Shown here in pieces: positions 43,724 to 56,523 of a stretch of DNA of 64,000 nt. The translations under genes and the position numbers were made by a program. The first letter of the stretch is position 1, and each line of letters opens with the position of its first letter. The stretch spans positions 2,035,001 to 2,099,000 of the forward strand of contig JAMXSV010000004.1 in the NCBI GenBank assembly GCA_027559495.1, written 5' to 3'. Below the pieces are notes generated by a model, which worked only from the letters and a program-made list of their open reading frames with translations, ran no database searches and was not told the DNA's origin. The stretch comes from Aurifilum marmelostoma (lineage: Eukaryota; Ascomycota; Sordariomycetes; Diaporthales; Cryphonectriaceae).

Positions 43724-46700
43724 TCATGCTCCAGCTCTGGCAGCCGCGAGTAGCTTCTTCTTGATGCCGATACACTTCGCAAAGTCTATCTTGCCGCTTT
43801 TCTCGGTCGGCATGTGCTCACCGCTGGCGATACACATGACCGTCATGCGCTCGTCGTACCTCAGCCTTGGCAACAGCTTGGGCGTGATAAGGAAGTACTG
43901 CGACGTGTGTTCCTTGCATGCGATCTCCACCATCCGCTCGTGCACCAGGCGCTCGTTGCGCGGGTCCATCCCCTGATTGATCTCGTCGACCACGCGGAAG
44001 GGCGACTGTGCCATCGACTGCAGGGACATGAGGTAGAAGATGGTTGACACGGACCGCTCGCCACCGGATTGACGGTGTTGATCCAGCTTCTGAAGGGTCT
44101 CGTTCTCTCTGTGGCGCGCGCCGAGTCCCAAGATGTTAGTCGGCTTCAGGAAATCAAGAAGAACGATGAGGGGTGCCAAACAGAGGTGCAAGGAATATTG
44201 ACGAACCTGAATTTGACCTTGATGTCGATTGCCCATTTGTCAAAGTCCTCGTCCTTGTGGACGGCCACCTCGCCGGCGCAGTTGATCTGCTCGAAATTGT
44301 ACGAGAAATTGTCGTTGATCCTCCTGATGATTTCGTCAAGCTCGGGCTCCCACTTTTGGCGCTTCTCCCGGATCTCCTCCTTAAGCTTTTCCAGAGCCGC
44401 CTGCCTCTTCTCGACGTCAACCTCTAGCCTCTTGATCTCCTTTGCGCGCCTCTCAAAATCGCGCAAGGAATCAGGATCGACCTCATGGATGAGTTCAAGT
44501 TTGGAGTTCTCAACCAGAATGTCCTCCTCAAGGCTCTCGAGGGTCTTGTCACGTGTGAACTCGATGAGAAAGTCCCTCCGCTCCATGTCTATCTCTCCAT
44601 CAGAGTTAGGAATCGCCAGAAGCTCTTTGAGCGCGTCTGACGCTTGGTGGGCCTCGGCCTTGACCTCTGCCAGCCGGCGCTGGAGTTCATCCAGCGTTCT
44701 TTTCTCTTCCTCTATCTGATTCACAATGTGCCGGTTCCGCTCTTTCAAAACTTCAATGTCCGAGCAGGCTTCGATGTAGCGGATTTGGGCCTCAAAGACG
44801 GCAAGAGTCGCCTCCCGAAAAGATTTCAGTTCCCTCTGGTGCCGAAGGACGACCTTGGCCTTCTTGTGGGCCAGTCTCTTGAACCTGGCGCCGTAAGAGA
44901 ACACCCTTTGTTTCGCTTCTTCCAATTGCTCACGCATGTCTTCCAGGCTCTTGTTTGCAATCTCTTGAGTTCAGAAGTCAGCAGTGCTTGTCGAGAGACA
45001 AAAGAGGAAAGAAAAAGAACATGGTGCTTTGCCATACCTATCCTATCAGGGAGGGCTTTCCACTGATTGTACATGCGCCGGATCTCATTCTTTTCCTCCT
45101 CTAGTTTCACCTGTCACGCGACATTTTTTAGTCTTCTGTTATATCCGATGGGACGGAAGAGTTGTCAGAACGGGGCCACTTACCAGACACTCCTGCTCCT
45201 CTCTCGAACTTCTCTCTAGGTCTGCCTGTTGTTGTCTGATCTCGTTGAATTGTGCCTTCAGTTCCATGTGTTCTCTCCTACAGACCTCGTAATCCTGCTC
45301 GAGTTTGGCCCTTGCCGCTACATCCAGGGGCTCATCTCCCCAGAACCTTCCTGGCCGGATAGCGGTGGTCATTGTAGATTGAGCGCCTGGTCCATACTCT
45401 CTGCGTTTCGTGATCCGATGGTAGGTGTTGCCAGTCGCAAAGGACATGATCCTCTCGCTGTCGTTGATCATTTGATATTGCTGTTCGCTCGTCTCCTTCA
45501 GAGCTACCCCCGTAAGGTGAAGCTTCTTTGCGGAGCACAGCATGGCAAGCACCGGCTCTGGTCCCTCGAGATAATCTATGGCGTAGCCATCCAGGCCCAG
45601 GTTCTGTAAGGCTTGGCGCGGGAGAGGCGGCTGGAAGGCTGCCAGGTCGGCCATGACGGTGCGCACAGGAACCGCCAAGTTCATCTTCTTGAAGAACTGC
45701 TCGGTCAACTTCCTGTGGTCGGCCCTCGTTTGTGCGGTAAAACAGAGCATGTCATCCCTCGCTAGGCCCATCTGTACGTGGTTCGAGTACCGCTTGTCTT
45801 TCAGCGAGCATGTCAGCATCGGGGGCCCAAGTACTTCCTTCTCAAAGTCGGACTGGTGCTCCTGAAGCCATTGGTAAGCCGTGGCGACCTCGCGATCGAT
45901 ACGCCGGAGTTGTGCCAAGCGCTTTCCCTCCTGCGAATCGAGGCTCAGGATCTCCTCGTTGATCGTCGTCTCTTGTGCTTTCTTTGTCCTGCCTCGCTCA
46001 TAGATGGACTGTTTGGTGATTTCGAGTTCTTGGATCTTATCCCTGAGCTCGTTGTCACGATTTGTACATTCTCTCTGCATACGGTTCAGCACTTGACCTG
46101 GGAGGCGAGGTCATCTTCAGGCGGGAAACGAGACCTACAATTTTGCGATTCCACTCAGCAGGTTGATGTTCACTGTGAATGTTTATGCCCTGCTTGTACT
46201 GGGCCTCGAGTTTGGTGATCTTGGTTCGTTGAGTCGATACTGCTTGCCGCTGTGTGACCATCGATCCTTCGTCGGCTGCCTTCTCGGCTTCGAGGAGTTT
46301 GACCCTCTCTTCGACCTGCTGAACAGCCTCGAGGGCCTTGTCGGCAATAGCTCCGGCTTTCATGGCCCGGCGCTTTCGATTGTTGAGCACCTCCTTGAGT
46401 CTCAAGCTGTACTGCAGCTTGCCCTCCACACACGCAATCATTGGGATGTGCTTCTGCTCGAGTCTGCGCTGGTGCTTGGAAGCCTGCTGCTGCTGCTCCT
46501 TGACTTCCCTGTACAAGGCCTTCTTGTCGTTGTACTGAACAATGAGTCGACCGTCCTGAAGATCTTTGATGGCCCGTTGGATCTCCCTGCGTTCTCTCAG
46601 GCGGTCGACATCCCCCTGCAACCCCTCTTGCCGAGTGTGCATGCTACGAAGACTTTCCATCTGCGTTTCAAGGGTCTCCTGGGACTCCTTCTGGAGCTCG

Positions 46701-47533
46701 AACAGGGATCGGAGCTCTGCCTGCTGCCTGATGACCTCCTCCGGGGCCGCAGCCTGCAGTGTCCTGGTCAGAAGGTCAACCGAATTCAGACCAGCGAACT
46801 CGGCGACCCGGTCCTGCGGTAAGAACTGGCAGAGATTGTCGATCTGTATGCGCAAAGTCTTCATTCGCTGCTTCACGTCTGCCAGCCTGCATGGTTGGCC
46901 GTTGAACCAAAACTGTCTGGTATTGTCCTCACGGTTGATGCGCAGCCTGAAGACGTAGTTGTCGGGGTCCTGCGGTCTCTTCTGCAGCTCAATCTCCACG
47001 ACGGCGTATTCCTTCCCGTGCTTGACGAACTCGCCAACGCTTGATGCACGCCCAAGAGTGCTGGTGGGGTAGCCCAGGCCTAGGCAGATGGCACAGACGA
47101 GCGAGCTCTTCCCTGTGCCATTGGGGCCGATGACCATGTTCAGGTTCGGCCCAGGGAGGAATTCTGCGCGCTCGTAGGTGACAAAGTTCTCGACCAAAAC
47201 ACGCACAATGGCACCGGGGGTATGAAGAGACTCAGACCGGTGTTCGACCGGGGCATGTCCGTCTGGACCACGTGGGGAGCTGTAAGCCTCTGCAAAGGAG
47301 CGGATCTCGTCGTCCATTTCTTGTTCTTCATAATCTGGCTCGTCTTGTGTCTCGAGATGATTATGATGATGACGACGACTCGGGGTGCCCCTGCCCCCCC
47401 TCAGCCGCAGTCTCTTGGATCCATCTGACGCTGCGGGAGACAAAGAGTCGTAGGCGCCGTACCTGACCACGTCAGCCTCGTCTTCAGTCTCGACGTGGGA
47501 GCGCCGCCGCCGCTGAGCCTCTCGGCTGGCCAT
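43724..47533 (-). CDS. SMC5: Structural maintenance of chromosomes protein 5, 1162 aa
   Basis: SMC5 pairs with SMC6 in the SMC5/6 complex for recombination repair and replication-fork stability. Exons are 47533-46174, 46097-45184, 45110-45038, 44963-44207 and 44108-43724. After a charged N-terminus, IVRVLVENFVTYERAEFLPG leads to Walker A GPNGTGKSS (about 136-144). Two coiled coils flank a hinge (about 570-720, with QALQNLGLDGYAIDYLEGPE). The C-terminal head has the signature QHRQSGGERSVSTIFYLMSL and Walker B PFRVVDEINQGMDPRN. ATG 47533 (MASREAQRRR) is the first true ATG of the frame. The exon 1 to 2 join is uncertain: donor GTGAAC at 46173 with a 76-nt intron was preferred over a 37-nt one. 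Length is normal. Confidence 0.96.
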
Positions 47534-49374
47534 GGTGTATATGTCGTCCGTCAATAGGTTTGTTTCATTTTCTTGCAGCGGGATCGGAGGATGGCGTGTC
47601 TTGGATACGGCGAATGCGCTGAGAGGAGGAAATCAATAGGAATCGCGAATGGTCCACAAAGACGCGGGTCGACGCGTCTCGTTTATAGGGGAGTAATTAG
47701 CTGATTGTACCGCCTGAACCGGCAGAGGGGCAAGGTCCTGGTGCGGTGGGCCAGCAGGCCAGCTACAGGAGGGACCCCCCTGTAGAAGGTCCCAAAAAGC
47801 GCTGACTCATCTGACTGGGTTTAACTCAACAACACTAACTGACCGAGAGGAAGGGATCGATCAATCAACATGACCATGCCCTCGTCACCGTCTACTCGTC
47901 TTCCCCTTCGTGAGATGGGTCGATTAATACTACCCTACAACAAGGGTGAAATAAGATCAATCTTTTGAAGATTCTGGGAGGTCATATTAATTGATCATCT
48001 CAAAATATGATGCACGCTCTCTTATTGTCATTGTTCGTTGGCCACAACTGTTCTCCTGGGATGGTAGATACAAATGACATGGAGCATCTCATGATGCTCT
48101 GAAGGGGCTTCACAAGTGATGCTCCTTGATTGATCGAGCAAAACCCAATGCAGCAAGAGGGATAGATTTTTCATATCTCCAACATCTTCATATCATATTT
48201 CCTTCTCAATTGACAAAGTCTTTATTCAGACCTGGCATTCTCTTCAGGCCATCAAGACTGCCTACAATTTGGACACAATATACAGGCTTGGGATTTTCCT
48301 GCTGCAGCTGTCACCTACAGGAAAAGCTTTATACAATGTATTGAAGAGATGTCTTGATTGTTGGTGGGGTTTGGATTCGGTGTCAGTGATGCATCTTGAC
48401 TTGGCAGGAAGCCTAGAGCGTTTGGCTGGACAGGATGAAGAGAGAGAGGGCGAGAAAGATTGGCCACTTAGATGTCAAGAAGTCCCAACTGGGACTTGTC
48501 ATATGGCATCAAAAAAGTATTGCAGCCCCTCCAGACCCTCTGACCTGCCATTTGGGACCCGAGGGTTTTGCGACATTGAAAGTTCTGATGTCAACAACCC
48601 TTGTGGGGAGCTGGGAAGGGACCGTGTGAAGGCCTGGCTGGCTGCCTTCCCTATCCACCCTCTAGGTTTTCTGCCTTTTACCATCTGGCCCATCAACCTC
48701 CAGAAGACAGACGGTGATCCATCTCTCTGCACAGTTTTGTCTTAGTCCCTACTTTCTCTCTCCACCTTGTCCCATCATCTATCTATTCATCGACACTTTG
48801 ACCCTTCCTCCCTATTTGCAAACAACAACTTTCCCACCTCAAGACGTGCCTTGGCTTCTCTGGTTGAGCAAACAATCCTCCTTGCCTTTTGTTTGTTGTC
48901 TGTTGGCAGGTTGCTTCAGGTCTGTCCAAGGTACTCCTGAGATCCAGACTTCCTAGGTTGTGTCAGTAAGTACAGCCATCTCGGCTGCGCGTCCAACCTC
49001 AGACAAAACAACATTCCAGTCCTCCACACCTCCCCACACCACCTCCTCACACCCAACACCTCCACTACTGCAGGAACTCTTCTGACCACAGTCTGGTGTG
49101 CAGCCACTGTTTACGTGACGTGCCTCACCGAATCCTCCCCAGCCCTACCTCCAGTCCTCTTTGCTCCTCTGAGCTTCTTCGCTCCCTGACAACATCTTCG
49201 TCTTCGGAGGTGTCTGCTCCACGTTGATTCATCTCAGGCTGGTGGTGCATCAGCAGCTAGCCCTCTGCCTTACCATCCTGCTCTTCTCCTTTCAGTCTTG
49301 TTTACTTCAGACAAAACACGTGCCATGTGTTGAGGATTACCAGCAGCATCACCACTCTTGAAGAAGCTTTCATC
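47534..49374. other. Divergent upstream region (SMC5 / kinase)
   Basis: These 1.84 kb separate two divergent starts. The kinase side (48750-49370) is strongly pyrimidine-rich with many CTCC and TTCC stretches, fitting a long 5' leader. A three-codon upstream frame ATG-TGT-TGA lies at 49325-49333. The middle part (47700-48750) shows no recognisable gene. Confidence 0.6.
49325..49333 (+). promoter_or_regulatory. Minimal upstream reading frame (ATG TGT TGA)
   Basis: A start codon followed after one codon by a stop lies 41 bases before the kinase ATG at 49375. Such minimal uORFs can reduce translation of the main frame. Whether it lies in the mRNA depends on the transcript start, which is not known. 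Confidence 0.4.
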
Positions 49375-52300
49375 ATGGACATGGATAACCATCCTCCTGT
49401 CCAGGGCTCTTCCTCCCGTGTGCCCCTGGGCGACAATCCAAAGTATGCCAACAGCGTGCCCAACGGCAACCGCCAGCCTCAACACCCCAACAGCGTTTAC
49501 GAGACTGAATCCAAGGAAAACTGTCCCGTCACTGCTGAGGATGCGAAGGGGCCTCGAAAGGCGCCGAAACAATCGGCAAAGATCCCACCCCAACCACCCG
49601 TCGACCTCCGTCTCTCGTCTGTCGTCTCGCAGGCGCCCCAGGCTCACAATGCCTCCAACCGCAACTCTCAAGTCTCGAACGTGTCCAACTCCACCGCGAA
49701 CTCGACCGACAGCAGGCTCAAGTCGTATATTGGACCCTGGCAGCTGGGCAAGACGCTGGGCAAGGGTTCGTCGGCACGCGTGCGCCTGGCCCGCCACCGC
49801 GTAACTCACCAGTCCGTTGCCGTCAAGATCATCTCCAAGAAGACGGCCTACCTGTCCCAGGCAGGCAGCATTGCCCAGCTGGACCGCCTGGAGAAGCACG
49901 CCCCAGCGGAGGAGGATGGCGTCCGCCGCCTGCCTGTGACGATCGAGCGGGAGATCGCCATCATGAAACTCATTGAGCACCCCAACATCATCCAGATCCT
50001 GGATGTCTGGGAGAATCGCAACGAGATGTAAGCCTTGCCAGTATCTGAAATCTCCAGAGCACGTCACATACTGAATCAGACTCCCCCACAGTTACCTCAT
50101 CCTCGAGTACTGCGATTCGAGCGACATGTTTGCCTGGATCAACAGGTACGGACCTCTGAGCGAGCACGACACCGTCTACGTCTTCCGGCAGATGATGCGT
50201 GCCATGGAGTACTGCCACTCGTTCAACATCTGCCATCGCGATCTGAAGCCCGAGAACATCCTCCTGTCGGATGACGGCGAGGTCAAGATCATCGACTTTG
50301 GCATGGCCGCGCTCCACCAGAACGACCAGAACCTGCGCACCGCCTGCGGCAGTCCTCACTATGCCGCCCCCGAGCTGCTCAAATCCAGGACCTACCGCGG
50401 CGACAAGGCTGACGTCTGGAGCATGGGAGTGATCCTGTATGCCATGCTGGCCCAGCGGCTTCCCTTTGACGACCCACACCTTCCAACGATACTGTCGCTG
50501 TCGAAGAGGGCCATCTACACGATGCCGGAGGGGCTCAGCCGCGACGCCAAGGACCTGATCCGACGCATCTTGGTCACTGACCCCGACAAGCGCATCTCGA
50601 TCGCCGAGATGTGGGAGCACCCTCTGATCAAGAAGTACGACGGCAAGCCAGGCTTTGAGAAGCACAAGAAGCAGCCGGTCGACATGAAGACGAGGTCGTC
50701 AGACGCAGTCATCAGCCCTCGCGACATCGACCCTCAGATCCTGCGTCAGCTGCACGCCATGTGGCATTCATCCGATCTCAGGGACATCAAGGCCAAGCTC
50801 ACCAGCAGGGGGCCCAACGAGCAGAAGATGTTTTATCATCTCCTCGTAGCTCGCCGCGAGCGGCTGCTGGAGAACTACAACCCGGAGCTGCCACACTCTT
50901 CCAGCGACTACCACCACCTTCTGCGGCCCAAGGCTTGGGCCACGCGGGTCTCGACTCGTGAATTCCATCAGCATGGACGCACACCGTCCCGCTTCACCGT
51001 GATATCGACCGTTGCAGATACCGAGGCCGGAGGCACAGTGCGCAGCTATGATCCCTATCATGCCTCGCGCGACCTGGCACCCGTGCAGGCTAGCCACGCG
51101 AAGATTACGATTCACCGCGGCAAGCTAGAGCCAGGTGCCGCCAGGAGCGTCGCGTCGGGATCTATGCCGTCCAGGGTGGGAACGACAGCGTCTTCACGCG
51201 TGTCGAGAAGGATGAACGCGTCGCTTCGCGCCCGCACCGCGAGCTATTACGCCCAGTCCCAGCGCAGCTCCATGAGCTCCATCCGCAGCAGCCGCCACGG
51301 GACCTCGAGTGTGCTCATCAAGCAGCGGAACAAGCGTGGTGTGGACTTCTCCAGCGTCCGGAGGGGTGTTGCGGCGGCACAAGGATCCCAGAAGAAACGT
51401 CGGAGCATCGACGCGAGAATTATTGCCTCTGCCAGCATCGCTGGGGACCAGACGACCTATGGCAGGGATAACACCTCGCCGCAGAGCCCTCACAAGGAGA
51501 AGATCAAGCAAGAGGTTGCGGACCCCACGGGCTCTATCAGCATCATTCCCTCTATAGAACCCGCTTTCGACGAGGAGATGATTCGCTTCAGCCACAGCAT
51601 CGCCAAAGACTGCGACGATGCGTTTGGGAGCTCGCTGATCGACTCGCCCTCTAGTGCGGCAGAGAGAAACATCCGATCGAGCCTGACCCCCTTCAGCATT
51701 GATTTTGGTCCTCCATCGGTCCAGAAGACTCCTGAGCCGGCATATAACCCCTCCAGGCCATGGGACTCGCGACCCCTGCCTCCAACACCCCCAAGGGAGG
51801 AGCTGACCCCGAGCCCGCTGCGGCCAAAGAAAGCGGCAAGAGTCAGCGCACCCTCTCGCTACAACGACCCCGACGGAACCCTCAGCGTCGCTCCTCTGAA
51901 ACTCCTGTCTGCAAACCAGCGGCGCACGGCGTCCGCCCCTCTCTATGCGCACCATGGCCGCGACGCGGCAGCAGCAGCAGCAGCACCTCTGCCATCCATC
52001 TTTGAGAATGGCTCGGACGTCAATAATGGCCAGCCTCGGACTGTGTCGGCACCCGCGCCATGCATGACAGGGGCTCTACCCACTCCGAACGACAACAAGA
52101 ATCTCGAGTTTCTAGCGAGGGCCGAGCAGACGATCCGCCTTGTGGAAGAGTCGCCGACTGCGAGGAAGGCAGTCCCATCGTCTCTAGTTCCCGCGCCTCT
52201 GAACGTGCGCAAGAAGCCCTCATGCGAGGGCACGTCTGGCCCGACAGGCCTCCGCCAGGAGTCTCGGGATGAGAAGATGCCGAGGAAGAAAAACAGCCTT

Positions 52301-53290
52301 CTCGGCAATCCGCTCAAGGACCTCCCTGAGGAGCCTGTCAAGTGTGGTAGATCCAGCAGCAACGGCTCGTCTCTTGGCCGAAAGAAGACGCTCTCGGCCT
52401 GGTTCCGCCGCGCATCCAAGACGAGCTGCAAGGGCGATGTGACGGACAAGGGTGACACCTCCACGGTCGCGGAGGATAAGGACCAGGAGATGTCTGTGTC
52501 TGGAGGACCTCCACAGAGATTCTGTTCGACGTCTAGCGACGCGGTGCCGCCCGGCGTGGCTGTGCAGCCGTCCAAGAAGAAGAGTCTCATGTTTTGGAAG
52601 AACGGTTCTAAGAGTGACCACCGCATGTCCATCGCAGGCGTGGAATGTGCAAAGGACTCTTCCAGGCCCGATGCAGAGCGCGTGCTGGCCCGCGCTGGTA
52701 CCACGACGAACAACGGTGAAGACAGCCACAGCTCCAGCTCGCGCAAGATCGAGCCGCAGCAGAACTGGCTCGCGCGGCTGTTCCGTGTGAAACCAGCGAT
52801 GCGGTACCTCTGCCTGCAGATCTCATGCCGCCGTGCCCGTCAGGAGGTTACGATCCTACTACGGGAGTGGCGCAAGTGGGGGATGCGGGATGTCGAGGTT
52901 GACAAGGATCGGAATATCGTGTTTGCGCGTGTGGGCAAGAAGAATTGTAAGTCACAAGATACCTTTCTGTTTCTCCCCTTCCTCTTCCTTTTCCTCACAA
53001 GGCGATGACGGTTGTGTGAACCTGACAGACTGACTCTGTGCCCCCCCCCCCCCCCCTCTTTCGAAACAGTCCTCAACATCAAGGTAGTTCACTTTGCCGT
53101 CGAGATCATCACGGTGATTGAGCACGGCAAGCGCAACCACCTCAGCATTGTCCGCTTTACTCAGGAGAAGGGAGCTGCCAGTAGCTTCCACAAGGTTGTG
53201 GACACGATGAACAGCGTCTTCTCGAGCCGCAACATACTGGTCCAGGATGGGCGCAAGGCCAAGATGATGATCAAGACGCTCAACTCCTAG
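49375..53290 (+). CDS. NIM1-related Ser/Thr kinase of the GIN4/HSL1/KCC4 type with C-terminal KA1 domain, 1242 aa
   Basis: These kinases act at the septin ring or cell cortex and link cell shape and septation to mitotic entry through Swe1/Wee1. Exons are 49375-50027, 50092-52946 and 53070-53290. The kinase domain (about 117-400) has the glycine loop LGKGSSARVRLA, catalytic AVKIISK, HRDLKPENILL (about 266), IIDFGMAAL and SPHYAAPELL. A Ser/Arg/Pro-rich middle of some 700 residues is probably disordered. The end (about 1115-1242), MRYLCLQISCRRARQEV to FLNIKVVHFAVEIITVIEHG, fits a membrane-lipid-binding KA1 domain completed by exon 3. The N-terminus holds a KEN box (residues 47-49) and an RVPL D-box-like motif. 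An Ala run near 51967 comes from GCA repeats. ATG 49375 starts the frame; ATG 49381 is an alternative. Confidence 0.92.
53041..53056 (+). repeat. C16 run in intron 2 of the kinase gene
   Basis: Sixteen C residues lie 11 bases before the acceptor AG at 53068-53069 and form the polypyrimidine tract of this intron. Length changes here could affect splicing of the KA1 exon. Confidence 0.85.
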
Positions 53291-53886
53291 CCGGAGATGT
53301 TGTGGTCGTCATCCGGGTAGGAAACTGAGAGTGACCACTCGACTTGTTGGTCATCGCGGTCAGTATGGGAACCGGGCGTGCTGTGTGGCTTGATGCGGCC
53401 TCTTGCTGCACGCCGGTGATGATCTGCTCATCCTGAAGCAGAGATTACGTGGTCAACTGTGCCCCACTAAACCGGGCACATACACATTTGCCTGTTGCCT
53501 ACACTACTACTGCAGTGACAACGAAAGGACAAAAAGAAAGAGAAGAAAAGGAAAAGGAAAAGGGAAAAAAAAGGAAAAAAACAAAGAAAAAGAAAAAGCA
53601 AAAGCAAAAAAGCTCGGTCTGGGGAACGCAGACTTTGGAGTAGTACCAACCTCAATGATTGGCTAGCCATTGTTGAGAAAAGAATATTGGGTTTGACGGA
53701 GAGTGGTTGGGACTTGGAGAATGTCTTATGTGGCAGACATCATCATATGAACTCTTTTTTTCTCTTCTTCCCTGTTCTGTTTTACTGAGCGAGTGGGATG
53801 GATGGCTTCATCAACCATAGGGCTCAGTGGTGGCTAATGAATGGCACAGACACTGTTTGCAAGCAGAAGTTGATCTTGGCTTTCTT

Positions 53887-53887
<1 letters not shown>

Positions 53888-53920
<33 letters not shown>
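53888..53920 (+). repeat. (CAG)11 triplet repeat
   Basis: Eleven CAG triplets lie about 600 bp downstream of the kinase stop. A frame of 93 codons through it reads as poly-Gln, but it has no domain or neighbours that support a gene. Confidence 0.9.
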
Positions 53921-53921
<1 letters not shown>

Positions 53922-54227
53922 GCGCACCGGCTCAGAGCTTTTTCACAGCAAGGAGCTGCTCAGACTTGGACACTTGGGCTTCCTGGACAGGATGGATGGA
54001 TGGATGGATGGCTGGGCTGGCTTTGTCTGAGAGTTTCTGGTCCTGGATGCAAACTCTATGGAGGACGAAAGGGGAGTGAGCTGGCCGGACGCTCAACTCA
54101 ATACTGAAGCTATGAACGAGATGTGCCATTTCTCTTCTTCTCAAGAGTCGCTTGGCCTTCAACTAGCCTACCTGAAAAGAAGCAGAAAAAAAAAAAAGTA
54201 GCTGGAGCCCAGCGGTAGAGAGAGACA

Positions 54228-54265
<38 letters not shown>
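54228..54265. repeat. (CA)n microsatellite, about 19 units
   Basis: An uninterrupted CA dinucleotide tract in the intergenic region upstream of malate synthase. Confidence 0.93.
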
Positions 54266-54268
<3 letters not shown>

Positions 54269-55881
54269 GTGGTAATTAGAAGAACAAAACCATTCATCAT
54301 TAGTCAGACAAGAGACGGCATGACACGACGAAGCCGATAATTGCTTGCTATTCCGAACGGACGACGCTCTTGTCGGGTGTGACCGTAACTCTAGCACGGT
54401 TCAGTGGAGGAACCCGCCGGTCGGAGAATACCGGCAGATGCTGTCGACCTCGGCTCAGCTGCCAACTGAAGGTGGAGAGGGGCTCGAGGCAACTCGGCAG
54501 ATCGGAGCTTGAGTGGATACCCCCCTCCCAACAACCGCGGGGCCACCCACCTGCTGTACATTATGGATTACTGAAGTACTACTGGTACTGCTGAGTTCCA
54601 ATTACTCGATACTTGTTTGACAGCTGATACCGGTTCCTCGTTGCCGAGATACGATATCGGCATCATGAATCTGGGGGGAGAAATAGTGAGAAAGATGCAG
54701 TGGGCCTACTCGATGAGAGTTTTTCTTGATGAGAATTCTGGTTGGGCAAATTGGAAAAGGCCGTACGTACGTACAGTATTAATAGAGGAGGGGGTGGAGA
54801 GATGGACGACAGCATGTTGTAATGTCAATCAATCATCCCCTCGTCCGGTGTATGACCTCACCAAGTCCCAACCCACCACACTGGCTGCTGCATGCACTGT
54901 AAGTTCTCTTTCCCTCTCTCCCTACAGGGCCTTTGCTGGGTCCCTCACATGTCAAATGCAGGGGAGGACACCCCACCACCCCTGTCAAGGCGGCCCAGAC
55001 AGCTAGCCCACTGCAGACAAGAGACATGCTAAAGGAAGCCATGACTATAGCAGGTAACAATCACAGGCTCGCCCTCTCAGATCTTTGTTGCTGAAGCTCC
55101 CCCCACCCCCAGGGACACTTTCACAAGCGTGCGTCATTGCCCGCCAGTGGCCACACCCTTCCCCTGGATCCCTACCTACCCACGGCTAAGGCTTCTTCTT
55201 GGGCCCTGAGGGGAAAGGGACAAGACCTCCTCTTACCCGAGGAATACCGAACCAGCGGTTCCGGGGTAAAGGTTCAGGCCCTCTCAGGTTATACGAACAG
55301 TCATAGGGTGGGCTGGTGAGTCTGGCTGGCCCTTGCTCTGCTGGTCTGGGGTATTTTGGGCCCTATTAATTGATATATTGGCGTGGGCTAGGTTCGGTTG
55401 AAGCAGAGGAGGACGATCTGGTGAATCATCCTGTGATTTAAGCTCTTGTTTGTTGTCAGAAAAGAGGTCGTCGATAAGCATCCTCTCTTGTCAACTTTCT
55501 CATTAAGTGTGTGTCCCTTCTTTGGTTTCTTTGTGTACTCACCTGGCAGGTGGGAGTGTATTCTTATAATAACCTGACGTGGTGGTTTTCCTAGATATCC
55601 ATACTCTCACACAACATCTGAGCTGCACCAACTTGGTCTGGATCTGGATACAGCTCTCTTCAGCCATCAATCAATACCCACAGAGAAAGGGGGGGGGAAA
55701 TAAGAAGGACAACTAGGGCTGGTATAGAGGAACCAGGCTTGGAAGCCGATCTGACATACACGCGAGAGAGAGAGAAAGAGAGAGATACACATCTCTCAGC
55801 GGCAGCGCCTTGGTCCAATCATCCATCCATCCATCCATTCAAGCATCTACCTTCCAACAAGAACAACCACACCAGCTGGCC

Positions 55882-56487
55882 ATGGCCTCCACCGACACCA
55901 TCCTACAGGGCGTCAGCATCCTCGGCGCCGTCCAGGAGGAGCACCGCAAGATCCTGACCCCCAAGGCCCTCGCCTTCCTGGCCCTGCTGCACCGCTCCTT
56001 CAACGGCACCCGCAAGCAGCTGCTGGAGCGCCGCAAGATCCGCCAGGCCGAGCTGGATAAGGGCGTCCTCCCAGATTTCCTGCCCGAGACCAAGCACATC
56101 CGCGACAATGCGACCTGGAAGGGTGCACCGCCCGCGCCCGGGCTGGTGGACCGCCGTGTCGAGATCACGGGCCCCACGGACCGCAAGATGGTTGTGAACG
56201 CGCTGAACTCGGATGTCTGGACCTATATGGCTGATTTTGAGGGTGAGTCATCCTGTTCTGGTGGGGGTGGAGGGAGCGGTTGTCTCGTGGACATTGTGAG
56301 GAGTGTAAGGGCTGACCGTAGCCACCGGTTTTCCTTTGGCCAAAAACAGACTCGTCCGCCCCGACGTGGGACAACATGATCAACGGCCAGGTCAACCTGT
56401 ATGATGCCAACAGGCGGCAGGTCGACTTCAAGCAGGGCAGCAAGGAGTACAAGCTGCGCACAGACCGGACGCTCCCCCACGCTCATC

Positions 56488-56523
<36 letters not shown>

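Larger units (their letters stand above)
53291..55881. other. Intergenic region between kinase and malate synthase
   Basis: These 2.6 kb contain an A/G-rich stretch (53520-53610), a (CAG)11 tract (53888-53920), a GGAT repeat (53990-54013) and a long (CA)n (54228-54265). No gene is recognised. A C-T-G-G-G-G string at 55346-55351 matches the loose CreA consensus expected upstream of a carbon-repressed glyoxylate gene, but such matches are common by chance. Confidence 0.6.

Noticed and set aside
53798..54079. Frame with a poly-Gln run from the CAG repeat
   Set aside because: Outside the repeat it has no family resemblance, and the GGAT repeat supplies much of the remainder. No transcript signal can be seen.
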